Assembly: GCF_026163695.1 (NCBI RefSeq)
Contig: NZ_JAOTID010000001.1
Location: forward strand, 682,001-746,000
Length of the DNA: 64,000 bases
Reading direction: 5' to 3'
Source of the DNA: Shumkonia mesophila
Lineage (GTDB): Bacteria > Pseudomonadota > Alphaproteobacteria > Rhodospirillales > Shumkoniaceae
Shown here: positions 46,580 through 55,801 of the stretch, piece after piece
Position numbering within the stretch: the first letter of the stretch is position 1
Layout: each line of letters opens with the position of its first letter
The notes under the pieces: model-generated
Told to the model about the DNA's origin: nothing
The model's input: the letters and a program-made list of their open reading frames with translations, nothing else
Database searches by the model: none
Program-made: the position numbers and the translations under genes

Positions 46580-48343
46580 TCAGGCCAACGCGTTGAAATC
46601 GTCGAGCAGGGCGGCGATGCGCCCGCTGTCCACCTGGTCCATGATGATGCGGGCCCGCTGGGTGGCGGCGTCGAGATCGAGCGCGCGGATGCGCTTCTTG
46701 ACCCGCGGCACGTTGGCGGGCGCCATCGACAGGTTGCGAAAGCCGAGGCCGAGCAGCAGGGCGGTGAAGCGGGGGTCGCCCGCCATCTCGCCGCAGATGC
46801 TGACCGGGATGGCGGCCCGCATGGCCGCTTCCGCCGCCCCTTGCATGAGGCGGAGCACGGCGGGGTGCAGCGGATCGAAAAGGGGCGCTACCTGTTCGTC
46901 GGCGCGGTCGGTGGCCAGCGTGTACATGATGAGGTCGTTGGTCCCGATGGCGAAGAAATCGCAGATGCGGCTCAGCGCGTCGGCGGCCAGCGCGGCGGCG
47001 GGCACCTCGATCATGACGCCGCAAGGGGGCAGCGGACGCGGGACCTTGATCCCCTCGCGCTTGAGCCGGCGGGCCACCCGCTCCAGCAGGGTGCGGGCCC
47101 GGCGGACCTCCGAGCAGGTCGTCACCATCGGCAGCAGGATGCGGATCGGTCCGTGCGCCGCGGCGCGCAGGATGGCCCGGAACTGGGCTTCCAGGATGTC
47201 GATCCTGGACAGCGACAGGCGGATGCCGCGCAAACCCAGGGGCGAGGCCACGCTTTGCCCGAAATTGCCGACCAGGGTGTCGGAAATCTTCTCGCCGCCG
47301 ATGTCCAGCGTGCGGATGGTCACCGGCCGGCCGTTCATCGCCTCGACGATCCCGCGCAGGGCCTGATACTGGTCTTCCTCGCCGGGAATGTCGTCGCGGT
47401 TCATGAACATGAACTCGGTGCGCAGAAGGCCGATGCCGATGGCGCCCGACTGCTTGACCATGCCCATCTCGATGGGCAACTCGACGTTGGCCTGCAGCAT
47501 GATGGCGGTGCCGTTGCGCGTCACGGCGGGCTGGCGGCGCAGGCGCACCAACAGGCGCTTTTCGGCGGTCCGCTCCTCGCGGCGCTTGGCGTAGACGGCC
47601 AGCGTGGCGGGCGTCGGGTTGACGACGATGTGGCCGCTCGTGCCGTCGATGACCAGGGTGTCGCCGGTGCGCACATACTTCAGCAGGTTGGACACGCCCA
47701 GCACGGTGGGGATCGAAAGCGCGCGGGCCATGATCGCGGTATGGCCCTCGGCGCCGCCCAGGACGGCGACGGCGCCGGCGATGCGGTGCGGCTGCAGCCG
47801 GGCGGTGTCGGCCGGGGTCAGTTCGCCACCGACCACGATGCTGCCCTTGGGCAGCCCCGAAACCGGCGTTTCCGGGGCCCGGGTCAGGTTGCGGATGAGG
47901 CGCGAGCCGACGTCGCGGATGTCGGCGATGCGGGCCGTGATGTAGGCGTCGCCGATGGCCGCGAAGCTCTCGCCGATGGCGGCGACCTCGGCCTCGACGG
48001 CGGCCTCGGCGTTAAGCCGCCGGCCGGCGATCCGCGCCTCGACGCCGCGCACCAGGCGCGAGTCGGCCAGCATTTGCAGATAGGCGTCGAACAGCATGAC
48101 GATTTCGTCGCTGGCCGAGCCGGGGATCTCGCGGGCCTTGTCCTGGAGCTTGCGGATCTGCCGGCGGGTTCTGGCGATGGCGTCGCGGAATCGGCCGCGC
48201 TCCGCCTCGACGTCGCGCGCCGCGATGCGGTAGTGGGGGATGCGGACGGCGCCGTCGTCGTGCACCCGGGCAACGCCGATGCCGATTCCCGAAGAGACCC
48301 CGAGCCCCTTGAGATGCTTCTCCTTGGATGTCTTTCCAGCCAT
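46580..48343 (-). CDS. ptsI: Phosphoenolpyruvate-protein phosphotransferase (PTS enzyme I)
   Basis: 587 aa. Takes phosphate from PEP to its active-site histidine, His201 (GGAEGHTAIMARAL), and passes it to HPr. The PEP-binding barrel has GLLRTEFMFMNRD, VTIRTLDIGGEK and FFAIGTNDLIMYTLA, and the C-terminal Cys site VSICGEMAGD. It has no N-terminal GAF domain, so it is not the nitrogen-type PtsP. Start MAGKTSKEKHLKG at 48343. Together with HPr, EIIA and HprK it forms a chain without EIIB/EIIC, so its role is regulatory rather than sugar import. Confidence 0.94.
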   Translation of the reverse strand: MAGKTSKEKHLKGLGVSSGIGIGVARVHDDGAVRIPHYRIAARDVEAERGRFRDAIARTRRQIRKLQDKAREIPGSASDEIVMLFDAYLQMLADSRLVRGVEARIAGRRLNAEAAVEAEVAAIGESFAAIGDAYITARIADIRDVGSRLIRNLTRAPETPVSGLPKGSIVVGGELTPADTARLQPHRIAGAVAVLGGAEGHTAIMARALSIPTVLGVSNLLKYVRTGDTLVIDGTSGHIVVNPTPATLAVYAKRREERTAEKRLLVRLRRQPAVTRNGTAIMLQANVELPIEMGMVKQSGAIGIGLLRTEFMFMNRDDIPGEEDQYQALRGIVEAMNGRPVTIRTLDIGGEKISDTLVGNFGQSVASPLGLRGIRLSLSRIDILEAQFRAILRAAAHGPIRILLPMVTTCSEVRRARTLLERVARRLKREGIKVPRPLPPCGVMIEVPAAALAADALSRICDFFAIGTNDLIMYTLATDRADEQVAPLFDPLHPAVLRLMQGAAEAAMRAAIPVSICGEMAGDPRFTALLLGLGFRNLSMAPANVPRVKKRIRALDLDAATQRARIIMDQVDSGRIAALLDDFNALA

Positions 48344-48363
48344 CGTGGGCGACCCGGCGGCCC

Positions 48364-48669
48364 CTATTCCTCGAACTTGGCGTCGACCAGGCCGCACAGG
48401 GCGGCGGCGGCCTCGGCCGCCTCGGGCCCGCGGGTGGCGATGACGATCTCGCTGCCCGGTCCCGCCGCCAGCATCATCAGGCCCAGGATGGAATGGCCGG
48501 ATACGGTCTGGCATCCCTTGGTCACGGTGACGTCGGCCTCGAAGCCGGCGACCAGCTTGACGAACTTGCTGGCGGCCCGGGCATGCAGGCCGCGCTCGTT
48601 GCGGATGACCACCGGATTGACGATGAACGCCTCGTCCTGCGGGCCGGGGCTGAGCCGCCGGGGGGTCAT
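48364..48669 (-). CDS. ptsH: HPr family phosphocarrier protein
   Basis: 101 aa. The histidine accepting phosphate from enzyme I is His29 (NERGLHARAASKFV). Ser60 in SGHSILGLMML aligns with HPr Ser46, the target of HPr kinase, whose gene lies two genes upstream. An extra 14 residues precede the usual start. It overlaps the EIIA gene by four bases. Confidence 0.95.
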   Translation of the reverse strand: MTPRRLSPGPQDEAFIVNPVVIRNERGLHARAASKFVKLVAGFEADVTVTKGCQTVSGHSILGLMMLAAGPGSEIVIATRGPEAAEAAAALCGLVDAKFEE

Positions 48670-49073
48670 GACTTTTCCTGGGTCAGCAACTGCGAGGCGA
48701 TGTTGATGTACTTGCGCCCGGCTTCCTGGGCGCTGACCACCGCCTTGGTCAGCGGCTCGCTGGTGCGCACGCTGGCCAGCTTGATGAGCATCGGCAGATT
48801 GACGCCGGCGATCACCTCGACGTGGGTCTTGTCCATGATCGAGATGGCGAGATTGGAGGGCGTGCCGCCGAACATGTCGGTCAGCACGACGACGCCTTCG
48901 CCCTCGTCGGCCTTCACCGCGCTTTCCATGATCTGGGCACGGCGCTCCTCCATGTCGTCGTCGGGGCCGATGCCGATCGCCGCGACATTGGTCTGCGGGC
49001 CAACGACATGTTCCAGCGCGGCCACCAGTTCTTCGGCCAGCCGACCGTGGGTCACGAGCACCATTCCGATCAT
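48666..49073 (-). CDS. PTS EIIA component, mannose-type (EIIA-Man)
   Basis: 135 aa single-domain EIIA of the mannose/sorbose type. The phospho-acceptor is His9 in MIGMVLVTHGRLAEEL. GVVVLTDMFGGTPSNLA is the family signature. Without EIIB and EIIC partners nearby, it probably reports the phosphorylation state of the chain to other targets. The frame is open upstream, but ATG 49073 gives the standard start. It lies 41 bases after rapZ. Confidence 0.93.
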   Translation of the reverse strand: MIGMVLVTHGRLAEELVAALEHVVGPQTNVAAIGIGPDDDMEERRAQIMESAVKADEGEGVVVLTDMFGGTPSNLAISIMDKTHVEVIAGVNLPMLIKLASVRTSEPLTKAVVSAQEAGRKYINIASQLLTQEKS

Positions 49074-49114
49074 GTGTCGAGCGGTCCTTGCATCCGAGTT
49101 GCCGTTCTTCCTTA

Positions 49115-50077
49115 TTACGCCTTGGCCGGAACGTCCAGTTTTCGATGAACGGCCGGCAGGTCCAGTTCCCGATGACTCAGGTGGACTCCGATTCCCTGCT
49201 CTTCCAGCCATTTCGCCAGGCGTTCGGCCACGAACACCGAACGGTGACGGCCGCCGGTACAGCCGATGGCGATCGTCAGATAGCTTTTTCCTTCCGCCGC
49301 GTAGCGCGGCAGCAGAGGCCCGAGAAGCCGGCAGAGATTCCCGAAGAAGCCGGCGAAGTCGGTGTCCCCGGTAATGAATTCGGCGACCGTGCCGTCGCGT
49401 CCGGTCAGCGGCCGCAACGCGGGATCATAATGGGGATTGGCCAGGAAACGCACGTCGAAAACGAGATCGGCCTCGCGCGGGATGCCCTGGCGGAAGGCGA
49501 ACGAGGTGACGAACACCGACAGCGCCGGCTTGTCGCCCAGGCCGAAATGCCCTTCGAGAAGGCGCTTGAGGTCGCCCAGCGGCAGGCGCGTGGTGTCGAT
49601 GACGAGGTCGCTGGATTCGCGCGTCGGGGCCAAAAGCTGCCGCTCGTGGGCGATGCCGTCCTGGACCGGGCGGTCGACGGCCAGCGGGTGGCGGTGCCGG
49701 GTTTCGACGTAGCGGCGGCTCAGTTCGTCGTCGTCGCAGTCGAGGAACAGCACCTTGACCGAAAGGTTGGCGTCGGCCCGCAGCCGGCCGAGTTCGCGGG
49801 CGAAGGTTTCGGCGCCGAAGTCGCGCGTGCGGATATCGATTCCGATGGCCAGCGCGCCGTGGAACCCGGGGGCGTCCACGCTGCGCTGGCTCGGCAGCAC
49901 GAGGTTGCCGAGAAGCGACAGGGGCAGGTTGTCGACCGCCTCGTAGCCGAGATCCTCCAGCGCCTTCAAGGCCGACGTCTTGCCGGCCCCCGACATGCCG
50001 GTGACCAGCAGCACCTCGCGCGTCTTGGCCCGATCGCGGGCGGGCGTCGCCCGACGGTCATCGACGGAAACGGGCAT
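49115..50077 (-). CDS. rapZ: RNase adapter / nucleotide-binding protein RapZ
   Basis: 320 aa. The P-loop is LLVTGMSGAGKTSALKAL. The C-terminal domain shows AIGCTGGRHRSVFVAE, typical of the RapZ (YvcJ/YhbJ) family. In E. coli RapZ binds GlcN6P and directs RNase E to the GlmZ small RNA; the target in alphaproteobacteria is not established. Its place between hprK and the PTS genes is conserved in this class and links it to cell-wall sugar or carbon signalling. Confidence 0.94.
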   Translation of the reverse strand: MPVSVDDRRATPARDRAKTREVLLVTGMSGAGKTSALKALEDLGYEAVDNLPLSLLGNLVLPSQRSVDAPGFHGALAIGIDIRTRDFGAETFARELGRLRADANLSVKVLFLDCDDDELSRRYVETRHRHPLAVDRPVQDGIAHERQLLAPTRESSDLVIDTTRLPLGDLKRLLEGHFGLGDKPALSVFVTSFAFRQGIPREADLVFDVRFLANPHYDPALRPLTGRDGTVAEFITGDTDFAGFFGNLCRLLGPLLPRYAAEGKSYLTIAIGCTGGRHRSVFVAERLAKWLEEQGIGVHLSHRELDLPAVHRKLDVPAKA

Positions 50078-50095
50078 GACCGGTCTTTCCCTGGA

Positions 50096-50530
50096 TCACG
50101 AAACCCACGATACCGACCCTTTCAGCGCCGCCACGGCGAAGCGTATCTTGGCGGCGGCCGACGGTTCGAACGGCCATACCCGCAACAGCGGCACGGCCAC
50201 TCCCATATAATCACAGATGGCGGATTCGGGAACCCGTTCGACCTCGTCCCGCCCGACCATGTCGACGACAAGGCCGACCGCCGCCTCGGCCAGGTGCGCC
50301 ATGCGCAGGATGCCGACGCCCCGGACTTCCAGGAGGCCGGCGATGGCGGCGGGGGCGCGGGCGATCAGGGCGCCGTCGCGCCGGGCGAGGTCCACCCGAT
50401 CGTCGGCGACCAGGTGGCCGCCCTCATCGATGAGGCGCGCCGCCAGATCCGACTTGCCGCTTCCCGGCTCCCCGCGGATGAGCACGCCAAGGCCGTCCAC
50501 CGCGACGCAGGAGGCATGAACCTGTTCCAT
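50096..50530 (-). CDS. hprK: HPr kinase/phosphorylase (short alphaproteobacterial form)
   Basis: 144 aa. Only the C-terminal catalytic domain of classical HprK is present. Walker A is LIRGEPGSGKSDLAARLI, followed by LVADDRV. This truncated form is normal in alphaproteobacteria. It phosphorylates Ser46 of HPr (Ser60 here). Located directly after chvI-chvG and before rapZ. Confidence 0.93.
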   Translation of the reverse strand: MEQVHASCVAVDGLGVLIRGEPGSGKSDLAARLIDEGGHLVADDRVDLARRDGALIARAPAAIAGLLEVRGVGILRMAHLAEAAVGLVVDMVGRDEVERVPESAICDYMGVAVPLLRVWPFEPSAAAKIRFAVAALKGSVSWVS

Positions 50531-50595
50531 GGGGTCGCAGGGTGGAGCCGGCGCCGGGGCCTGTCAATCGTCTGGCGTGGCCTGGGCGGCCGCCG

Positions 50596-52221
50596 TCAAA
50601 GGATGGGCAGCCAGACGACGAAACGGGCACCCCGCGTATTGCCGGCCTCGTCGAGGCGGTTCTCGGCCCAGACGCGGCCGCCGTGCGTCTCGACGATCTG
50701 CTTTGAGATGCTGAGCCCAAGGCCGGAATGGGTGCCGTACTTTTCGCCGACCGGGCGTTCCGAATAGAACCGCTCGAAAATGTCGCGCTCCTTGCCCGCC
50801 GGAATGCCCGGCCCCTCGTCGACGATCTCGATCTCGACGGCGCCGGGCCGCTCTTGCGCCCGCACGGCGATCTTGCCGCCGGGCGGGCTGAACGACACCG
50901 CGTTGGCGATCAGGTTGCGGAACACCTGTACCAGCCGCCCCTCGATTCCCCTGACCCGGAACTCGCGCTCGCCCGGGATGTCGAGCGCGATGTCCGGACC
51001 GCCGGCGCCGGTGGTCCGCTGGATGTCGACCACCACGCCCAGGAGGCCGCTCAGGTTGACGGCCTCCAGTTCGGCCCGCGACAGTTCGGCGTCCAGGCGC
51101 GAGGCGTCCGAGATGTCGGTGATCAGCCGGTCCAGGCGGCGGACGTCGTCCTGGATGATTCCCATCAGCTTGCGCTGCTGGGCGGGGTCGCTCACCCGCG
51201 ATATCGTCTCGACGGCGGAATGAAGGCTGGTCAGCGGATTCTTGATCTCATGGGCGACGTCGGCGGCGAAGCCCTCGATGGCGTCCATGCGCTGCCACAG
51301 GGCCTCGGTCATCTCGTTCAGCACCTGGGCCAGCTCGCCGATCTCGTCGTCGCGGCCGGGGAAGGTGGGGATGACGACGCTGCGGTTGCGGGCGTGGCGC
51401 ACGCTTTCCGCGGCGTCGGCAAGACGGCGGATCGGCCGGGCGATGGTGCTGGCCAGGTACAGCGACAGCAGCACGGTGACGCTGAGGGCCACGGCGAAGA
51501 CCTTGAGGATGTCGAGTCGCACGTCGTAGAGGGCGTTGTCGATGCCGCGCGAATCGGTCGACAGCATGAGGGCGCCCAGGACCTGCTTGTAGCGCTGCAC
51601 CGGCGCGGCGGCGGTGAGCATCATGCCGCGCTCGGTGGTCCGCACGGCGTGGGTGACGTCGCCGTTGAGCGCGCCGACCACTTCGCGGTAGTCGGCCGCC
51701 TGCTGGATGGAATTCTCGCGGTATGCGGGCAGCGGCTCGAAGCCGGGAATGAGGGTGACGATGAAATCGTAGAAGGCGAGCAGCTCTTCGATGACGCCGG
51801 ACTTGTCGTCCGGCGGCGGCAGCTCCTCGACCTGGACCATGCCGCCCGGCCCGAAAAGCATGCGGCTGTCGACGATGAGCACGCCGTCGGCGCCGAACAG
51901 CCGCGCCCGGGTGTCCGTCGGCTCGACCAGGCGGCGGACCATCTGGCGGGCGTCGGCGGGCGACAGCGCCTGGTGGCCGACGGCCGGCTCCGACGAGCCG
52001 GTGATGACCGAGCCTTCGCCGATGGCGGCGGCCGACATCTCGGCTTGCTTGCCCAGCGCGGCCAGTTCGGCGGCGATCAGGTTTTTGCGATACTCGCCCA
52101 GATACAGCAGGCCCGCCACCAGAACGCCCAACGCCACCAGGTTGAGGGCCAGGATCCGCCCGGTGATGGGCGAAAGGGCGCGTCGGCGCGGTCTGCTGCT
52201 GTCCGTCCCCCACGAGGCCAC
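50596..52221 (-). CDS. chvG: Membrane sensor histidine kinase ChvG (ExoS/BatS-type)
   Basis: 541 aa. An N-terminal transmembrane helix (about residues 20-42), a periplasmic sensor domain with the family motif FGADGVLIVDSRML, a second helix (FAVALSVTVLLSLYLAS, about 245-265), HAMP, HisKA (His in FAADVAHEIKNPLTSL) and HATPase (IVDEGPGIPAGKE, GLGLSISKQIVETHGG). ChvG senses acid and envelope stress and controls metabolism with ChvI. The start is GTG at 52221, seven bases after chvI. Followed by hprK after 65 bases. Confidence 0.93.
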   Translation of the reverse strand: MASWGTDSSRPRRRALSPITGRILALNLVALGVLVAGLLYLGEYRKNLIAAELAALGKQAEMSAAAIGEGSVITGSSEPAVGHQALSPADARQMVRRLVEPTDTRARLFGADGVLIVDSRMLFGPGGMVQVEELPPPDDKSGVIEELLAFYDFIVTLIPGFEPLPAYRENSIQQAADYREVVGALNGDVTHAVRTTERGMMLTAAAPVQRYKQVLGALMLSTDSRGIDNALYDVRLDILKVFAVALSVTVLLSLYLASTIARPIRRLADAAESVRHARNRSVVIPTFPGRDDEIGELAQVLNEMTEALWQRMDAIEGFAADVAHEIKNPLTSLHSAVETISRVSDPAQQRKLMGIIQDDVRRLDRLITDISDASRLDAELSRAELEAVNLSGLLGVVVDIQRTTGAGGPDIALDIPGEREFRVRGIEGRLVQVFRNLIANAVSFSPPGGKIAVRAQERPGAVEIEIVDEGPGIPAGKERDIFERFYSERPVGEKYGTHSGLGLSISKQIVETHGGRVWAENRLDEAGNTRGARFVVWLPIL

Positions 52222-52228
52222 GGCGTCG

Positions 52229-52924
52229 TCAACCTTGCCGGTAGCGGTAGCCGACGCCGTAGAGGGTTTCGATTTCGGTGAAGTCGGGGTCGATGTCCTT
52301 GAACTTCTTGCGCAGCCGCTTGATGTGGCTGTCGATGGTGCGGTCGTCGACGTAGATGTTTTCGCCGTAGGCGGCGTCGATCAGCTGGTCGCGGGTCTTG
52401 ACGTGACCCGGCCGGCGCGCCAGGGCCTGGAGCAACAGGAACTCGGTGACGGTCAGGTTGACCGGCTTGCTGTGCCACGTGCACATGTGGCGCACCGCGT
52501 CCATGTTCAGCGGCCCGCGCTCGAAGCAATCCTCGCCGCCGCCGGCCGGCACGTCCTCGCTGTCGAAACGGCGCAGGACGGCGCGGATGCGCTCGATGAG
52601 AAGGCGCTGGGAGAACGGCTTCTTGATGTAGTCGTCGGCGCCCATCCGAAGGCCCAGCATCTCGTCGATCTCGTCGTCCTTCGAGGTCAGGAAGATGACC
52701 GGCAGGCTGCCCTTCTGGCGGAGTCGCTCCAGCAATTCCATGCCGTTCATGCGCGGCATCTTGATGTCGAGCACCGCCAGGTCGACCGGCCGGCGTTCGA
52801 TACCGTCCAGGGCTTCGTAGCCGTCGCGGTAGGTGTGCACGACGAAGCCCTCCGCCTCCAGGGCCATGGAAACCGAGGTCAGGATGTTGCGGTCGTCATC
52901 GACCAAGGCGACGGTATGCGGCAT
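52229..52924 (-). CDS. chvI: Response regulator ChvI (OmpR family)
   Basis: 231 aa. A receiver domain with the phospho-acceptor Asp in [13 protein letters not shown] and the Lys in DYIKKPFSQ, then a winged-helix domain ending [22 protein letters not shown] and [13 protein letters not shown]. Cognate regulator of ChvG. In Agrobacterium ChvI is needed for pckA expression, and pckA is divergent from it here. AGAGAGGGGG precedes the ATG at 52924. The frame stays open upstream but this start matches the family. Confidence 0.95.
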   Translation of the reverse strand: MPHTVALVDDDRNILTSVSMALEAEGFVVHTYRDGYEALDGIERRPVDLAVLDIKMPRMNGMELLERLRQKGSLPVIFLTSKDDEIDEMLGLRMGADDYIKKPFSQRLLIERIRAVLRRFDSEDVPAGGGEDCFERGPLNMDAVRHMCTWHSKPVNLTVTEFLLLQALARRPGHVKTRDQLIDAAYGENIYVDDRTIDSHIKRLRKKFKDIDPDFTEIETLYGVGYRYRQG

Positions 52925-53370
52925 GGCAGCCCCCTCTCTGCGATCGGTGCCGATCCCAAGGGCTTCTGGACGATTGGGACAGCGCGTGACGAGATATGGA
53001 TGGTGTGTTTGTGGCGAAATTATAGCGGAATCAATACCCTTGTGGTATGGCCGAGCGGCATCGCCGGAGATCCGGCCGGCCCGGGCCGGCGGGGAGCGAT
53101 TCCGAAATACCGGAAGAAGCGCTGGCATTTTTTATCGGCTGACATGATATTTCTAATGCGTTGTCCCGAGATTTTGCGTAAATAGCCGGGATCGGACTTG
53201 CGCATGCCGGCCGTCACGACGGCCGGCTGAGCTGAGACGCTCATCGAAGAACAAGAAATTTGACATTGCGCATGGACTCAGCAGCGCCGGCCTTCCCTTG
53301 GGGAAGACGGCCAACGAAAAACGACGCTTGGGGCGCAGGGTTTCCCCCTCAAGAGCAGGAGAACGAAACA
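52925..53370. promoter_or_regulatory. Divergent chvI / pckA control region (446 bp, no gene)
   Basis: No coding sequence with family similarity is seen. On the minus strand a perfect TATAAT (53019-53024) about 95 bases before the chvI start is the best -10; no good -35 goes with it. The right part (53140-53270) is locally AT-rich and should hold the pckA promoter, e.g. near TTGTCC 53161 or TTGACA 53260, neither with a clear -10. A shared ChvI site is expected but I could not define one. Confidence 0.45.
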
Positions 53371-54978
53371 GTGCAGGAATTTGGACCTTTCGTCAGCCCT
53401 TACGGCTTGAAGAACCATGGAATTCAGAACTTCGGCATGGCGTTCTGGAATTTCCCCACGCCGGCCCTTTACGAACAGGCGGTGCGCCGCGGCGAGGCCA
53501 CCCTGGCCCATGGCGGGGCCCTGGTCACCCGAACCGGCCACCACACCGGGCGCTCGCCCAACGACAAGTTCGTCGTCGACGAGCCGGAGAGCCGGGATTC
53601 GGTCTGGTGGGGCAACGTCAACCGCCCGATGACCGAGGCGCAGTTCGACGGCTTGCATCGCCGCATGCTCGCCTATCTCCAGGGGCGGGACATCTTCATC
53701 CAGGACTGCTTCGCGGTGGCCGATCCGGAACTGCGTTTCCCGATCCGCGTGATTACCGAAACCGCCTGGCACAATCTGTTCGCCCGCAACATGTTCTTCT
53801 GGGCGTCCCGCGAGGACATCAAGACCTTCAAGCCGGAATTCACCGTCATCCAGGCCCCGCGCTTCCACGCCGAGCCGGAGACCGACGGCACCCGTTCGGG
53901 CGTCTTCATCGTCATTCACTTCGCCAAGCGCCTCGTTCTCATCGGCGGCACCAGCTATGCCGGCGAGATCAAGAAGTCGATCTTCAGCATCCTCAACTAC
54001 ATGCTGCCGGCGAAGGGCATCCTGCCCATGCATTGCTCGGCCAACCAGGGGCCGAACGGCGAGACCGCCATTTTCTTCGGCCTGTCGGGAACCGGCAAGA
54101 CGACGCTGTCGGCCGACAGTTCGCGCACCCTGATCGGCGATGACGAGCACGGCTGGGGCCCGAAGGGCGTCTTCAACTTCGAGCACGGCTGCTACGCCAA
54201 GGTCATCAATCTCAGCGCCCAGGCGGAACCCGAGATCTACGCCACCACCAGGCGGTTCGGCACTATTCTCGAAAACGTGATGATGCATATGGACGAGCGC
54301 CGTCTCGACCTCGACGACGGCTCGCTGACCGAGAACACGCGGGCGTCCTATCCGCTGTCGCACATCCCCAACGCCTCGCCCAGCGGAGTCGGCGGCCATC
54401 CGAAGAACATCGTCATGCTGACCTGCGACGCCTTCGGCGTCATGCCGCCGGTCAGCAAGCTCACGCCCGAGCAGGCGATGTACCACTTCCTTTCGGGATA
54501 CACCGCCAAGCTGGCCGGCACCGAGGCGGGGGTGAAGGAGCCGCAGGACGTCTTCTCGACCTGTTTCGGCGCCCCCTTCCTGCCGCGCAAGCCCACCGTC
54601 TATGCCGACCTGCTCGGCAAGAAGATGGCCGAGCACAAGGCCACCTGCTGGCTGGTCAACACCGGCTGGAGCGGCGGCGGCGTCGGCGTCGGCGCGCGCA
54701 TCAAGATCGCCCACACCCGGGCCATGGTGAACGCCATTCTGGACGGCAAGCTGGACGGCGTGCCGATGACCAAGGACCCGAATTTCGGGGTCATGGTCCC
54801 GCAGTCCTGCCCGGACGTGCCGGCCGAGATCCTGTCGGCCCGCAACACCTGGAAGGACAAGGCCGCCTATGACGCCACCGCCCGCGACCTGACCCGCCGC
54901 TTCGCCAAGAACTTCCAGCAGTTCGAGGACCAAGTGGACGAAAAGGTCCGCGCGATCGCCATCCGCCCCGCCGACTGA
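53371..54978 (+). CDS. pckA: Phosphoenolpyruvate carboxykinase (ATP)
   Basis: 535 aa gluconeogenic enzyme that converts oxaloacetate and ATP to PEP. The ATP loop is FFGLSGTGKTTLSAD. Other signatures are RTGHHTGRSPNDKFVV and NEHGWGP-like DDEHGWGPKGVFNFE. An ATG and a TTG exist about 100 bases upstream in frame. GTG 53371 is preferred, because AGGAG stands nine bases before it and VQEFGPFVSPYGLKNHG aligns with family N-termini. PEP made here also feeds the neighbouring enzyme I. Ends in a strong terminator. Confidence 0.95.
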   Translation: MQEFGPFVSPYGLKNHGIQNFGMAFWNFPTPALYEQAVRRGEATLAHGGALVTRTGHHTGRSPNDKFVVDEPESRDSVWWGNVNRPMTEAQFDGLHRRMLAYLQGRDIFIQDCFAVADPELRFPIRVITETAWHNLFARNMFFWASREDIKTFKPEFTVIQAPRFHAEPETDGTRSGVFIVIHFAKRLVLIGGTSYAGEIKKSIFSILNYMLPAKGILPMHCSANQGPNGETAIFFGLSGTGKTTLSADSSRTLIGDDEHGWGPKGVFNFEHGCYAKVINLSAQAEPEIYATTRRFGTILENVMMHMDERRLDLDDGSLTENTRASYPLSHIPNASPSGVGGHPKNIVMLTCDAFGVMPPVSKLTPEQAMYHFLSGYTAKLAGTEAGVKEPQDVFSTCFGAPFLPRKPTVYADLLGKKMAEHKATCWLVNTGWSGGGVGVGARIKIAHTRAMVNAILDGKLDGVPMTKDPNFGVMVPQSCPDVPAEILSARNTWKDKAAYDATARDLTRRFAKNFQQFEDQVDEKVRAIAIRPAD

Positions 54979-55009
54979 ACCGATCGCACCCAGTCGACGG
55001 CAGGGATCC

Positions 55010-55044
55010 AAAAGCCGGGTCGGACTTGTCCGACCCGGCTTTTT
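55010..55044 (+). terminator. Rho-independent terminator of pckA
   Basis: AAAAGCCGGGTCGGA (55010-55024) and TCCGACCCGGCTTTT (55029-55043) form a perfect 15-bp stem with a four-base loop; the plus strand ends in five T residues. It begins 31 bases after the pckA stop. Confidence 0.93.
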
Positions 55045-55094
55045 CCTATTCAATCGCCCTGATGTCCGTCGGCCGGACGGCTGGTGAGGGTCGG

Positions 55095-55451
55095 ATGGAA
55101 GGGATCGGAACCGTATTCGGCGTCATCGCGCTGCTGGTCGCCCTGGCGGCGCTGTGGTTCGTCAACGACGTGGTCAGACGGATCGAACGCCAGAACCAGC
55201 AATTTGTGGAAACCCATCTTCGCGCCGTACGCGAGGCCATCGACGGCTGCATGGCAAAGGTGGGCGGGCTGGAGCGCAAAGCGGACGAATCGGCGGACCG
55301 CATCGCCGATTTCCAGAAGAAGGCCGAGGCGCTGGGCAAGGTCCAGAGCGAACACCATGGCCGGTTGGAGGCGCTGCACGACGGGCTGGAGCGGATCGGC
55401 CGGGAGCAGGCCCCGAACCCGCGGCAAGCCGGCGGCCGGCGCGCCGATTGA
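55095..55451 (+). CDS. Small membrane-anchored coiled-coil protein, function unknown
   Basis: 118 aa. An N-terminal hydrophobic helix (TVFGVIALLVALAALWFVND, about residues 5-24) is followed by a charged region with heptad-like pattern (RRIERQNQQFVETHL, then LERKADESADRIADFQKKAEAL) likely to form a coiled coil. No known domain is recognised. ATG 55095 has GAGGG five to six bases upstream; an in-frame ATG further upstream would overlap the pckA terminator. Monocistronic-looking between pckA and gltB. Confidence 0.6.
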   Translation: MEGIGTVFGVIALLVALAALWFVNDVVRRIERQNQQFVETHLRAVREAIDGCMAKVGGLERKADESADRIADFQKKAEALGKVQSEHHGRLEALHDGLERIGREQAPNPRQAGGRRAD

Positions 55452-55801
55452 TTGTTCCCCGCGGGCGGCGCCGGGGATGGGCCGCACCCAACCGGAAAAT
55501 GTGACGGCTGTCTTCCCTTTAAATCATCGGTGATGATACCATTTGTCGGTTAGGGACCCGGCGGAGCGGTGCGCCGTGCGGGAGGGACTCCCTGGGTCGA
55601 AGCCACCTTTCGAACAACCGACGCCAAGACAGCGACCGGAATGCTCCCGGAAGGTTGAAACCTGGACCTCCGGAGAGCGGCGCCCTGGGCAAGGGGGGAC
55701 GGCCGCGCACGGAAATGACCGAAGCGCGATTTTTGGCTTGGTGGAATCGACCGACACATGTAAAGAGCACCGCCGGCAGTGGACGTAACGGAGTGAGCGC
55801 G
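55452..55801 (+). promoter_or_regulatory. gltB leader region with a perfect inverted repeat
   Basis: About 350 bases without a recognised gene. It contains ATCATC-GGT-GATGAT (55523-55537), a perfect 6-bp inverted repeat with a 3-base spacer in a locally AT-rich stretch, about 265 bases before gltB. This is operator-like. No clear -35/-10 pair was assigned. The rest is GC-rich with no other obvious structure. Confidence 0.35.

Noticed and set aside
53260-53370. Longer pckA protein starting at TTG 53260 or ATG 53272
   Set aside because: No ribosome-binding site fits, the extra 37 residues are unlike family N-termini, and GTG 53371 has a strong AGGAG.
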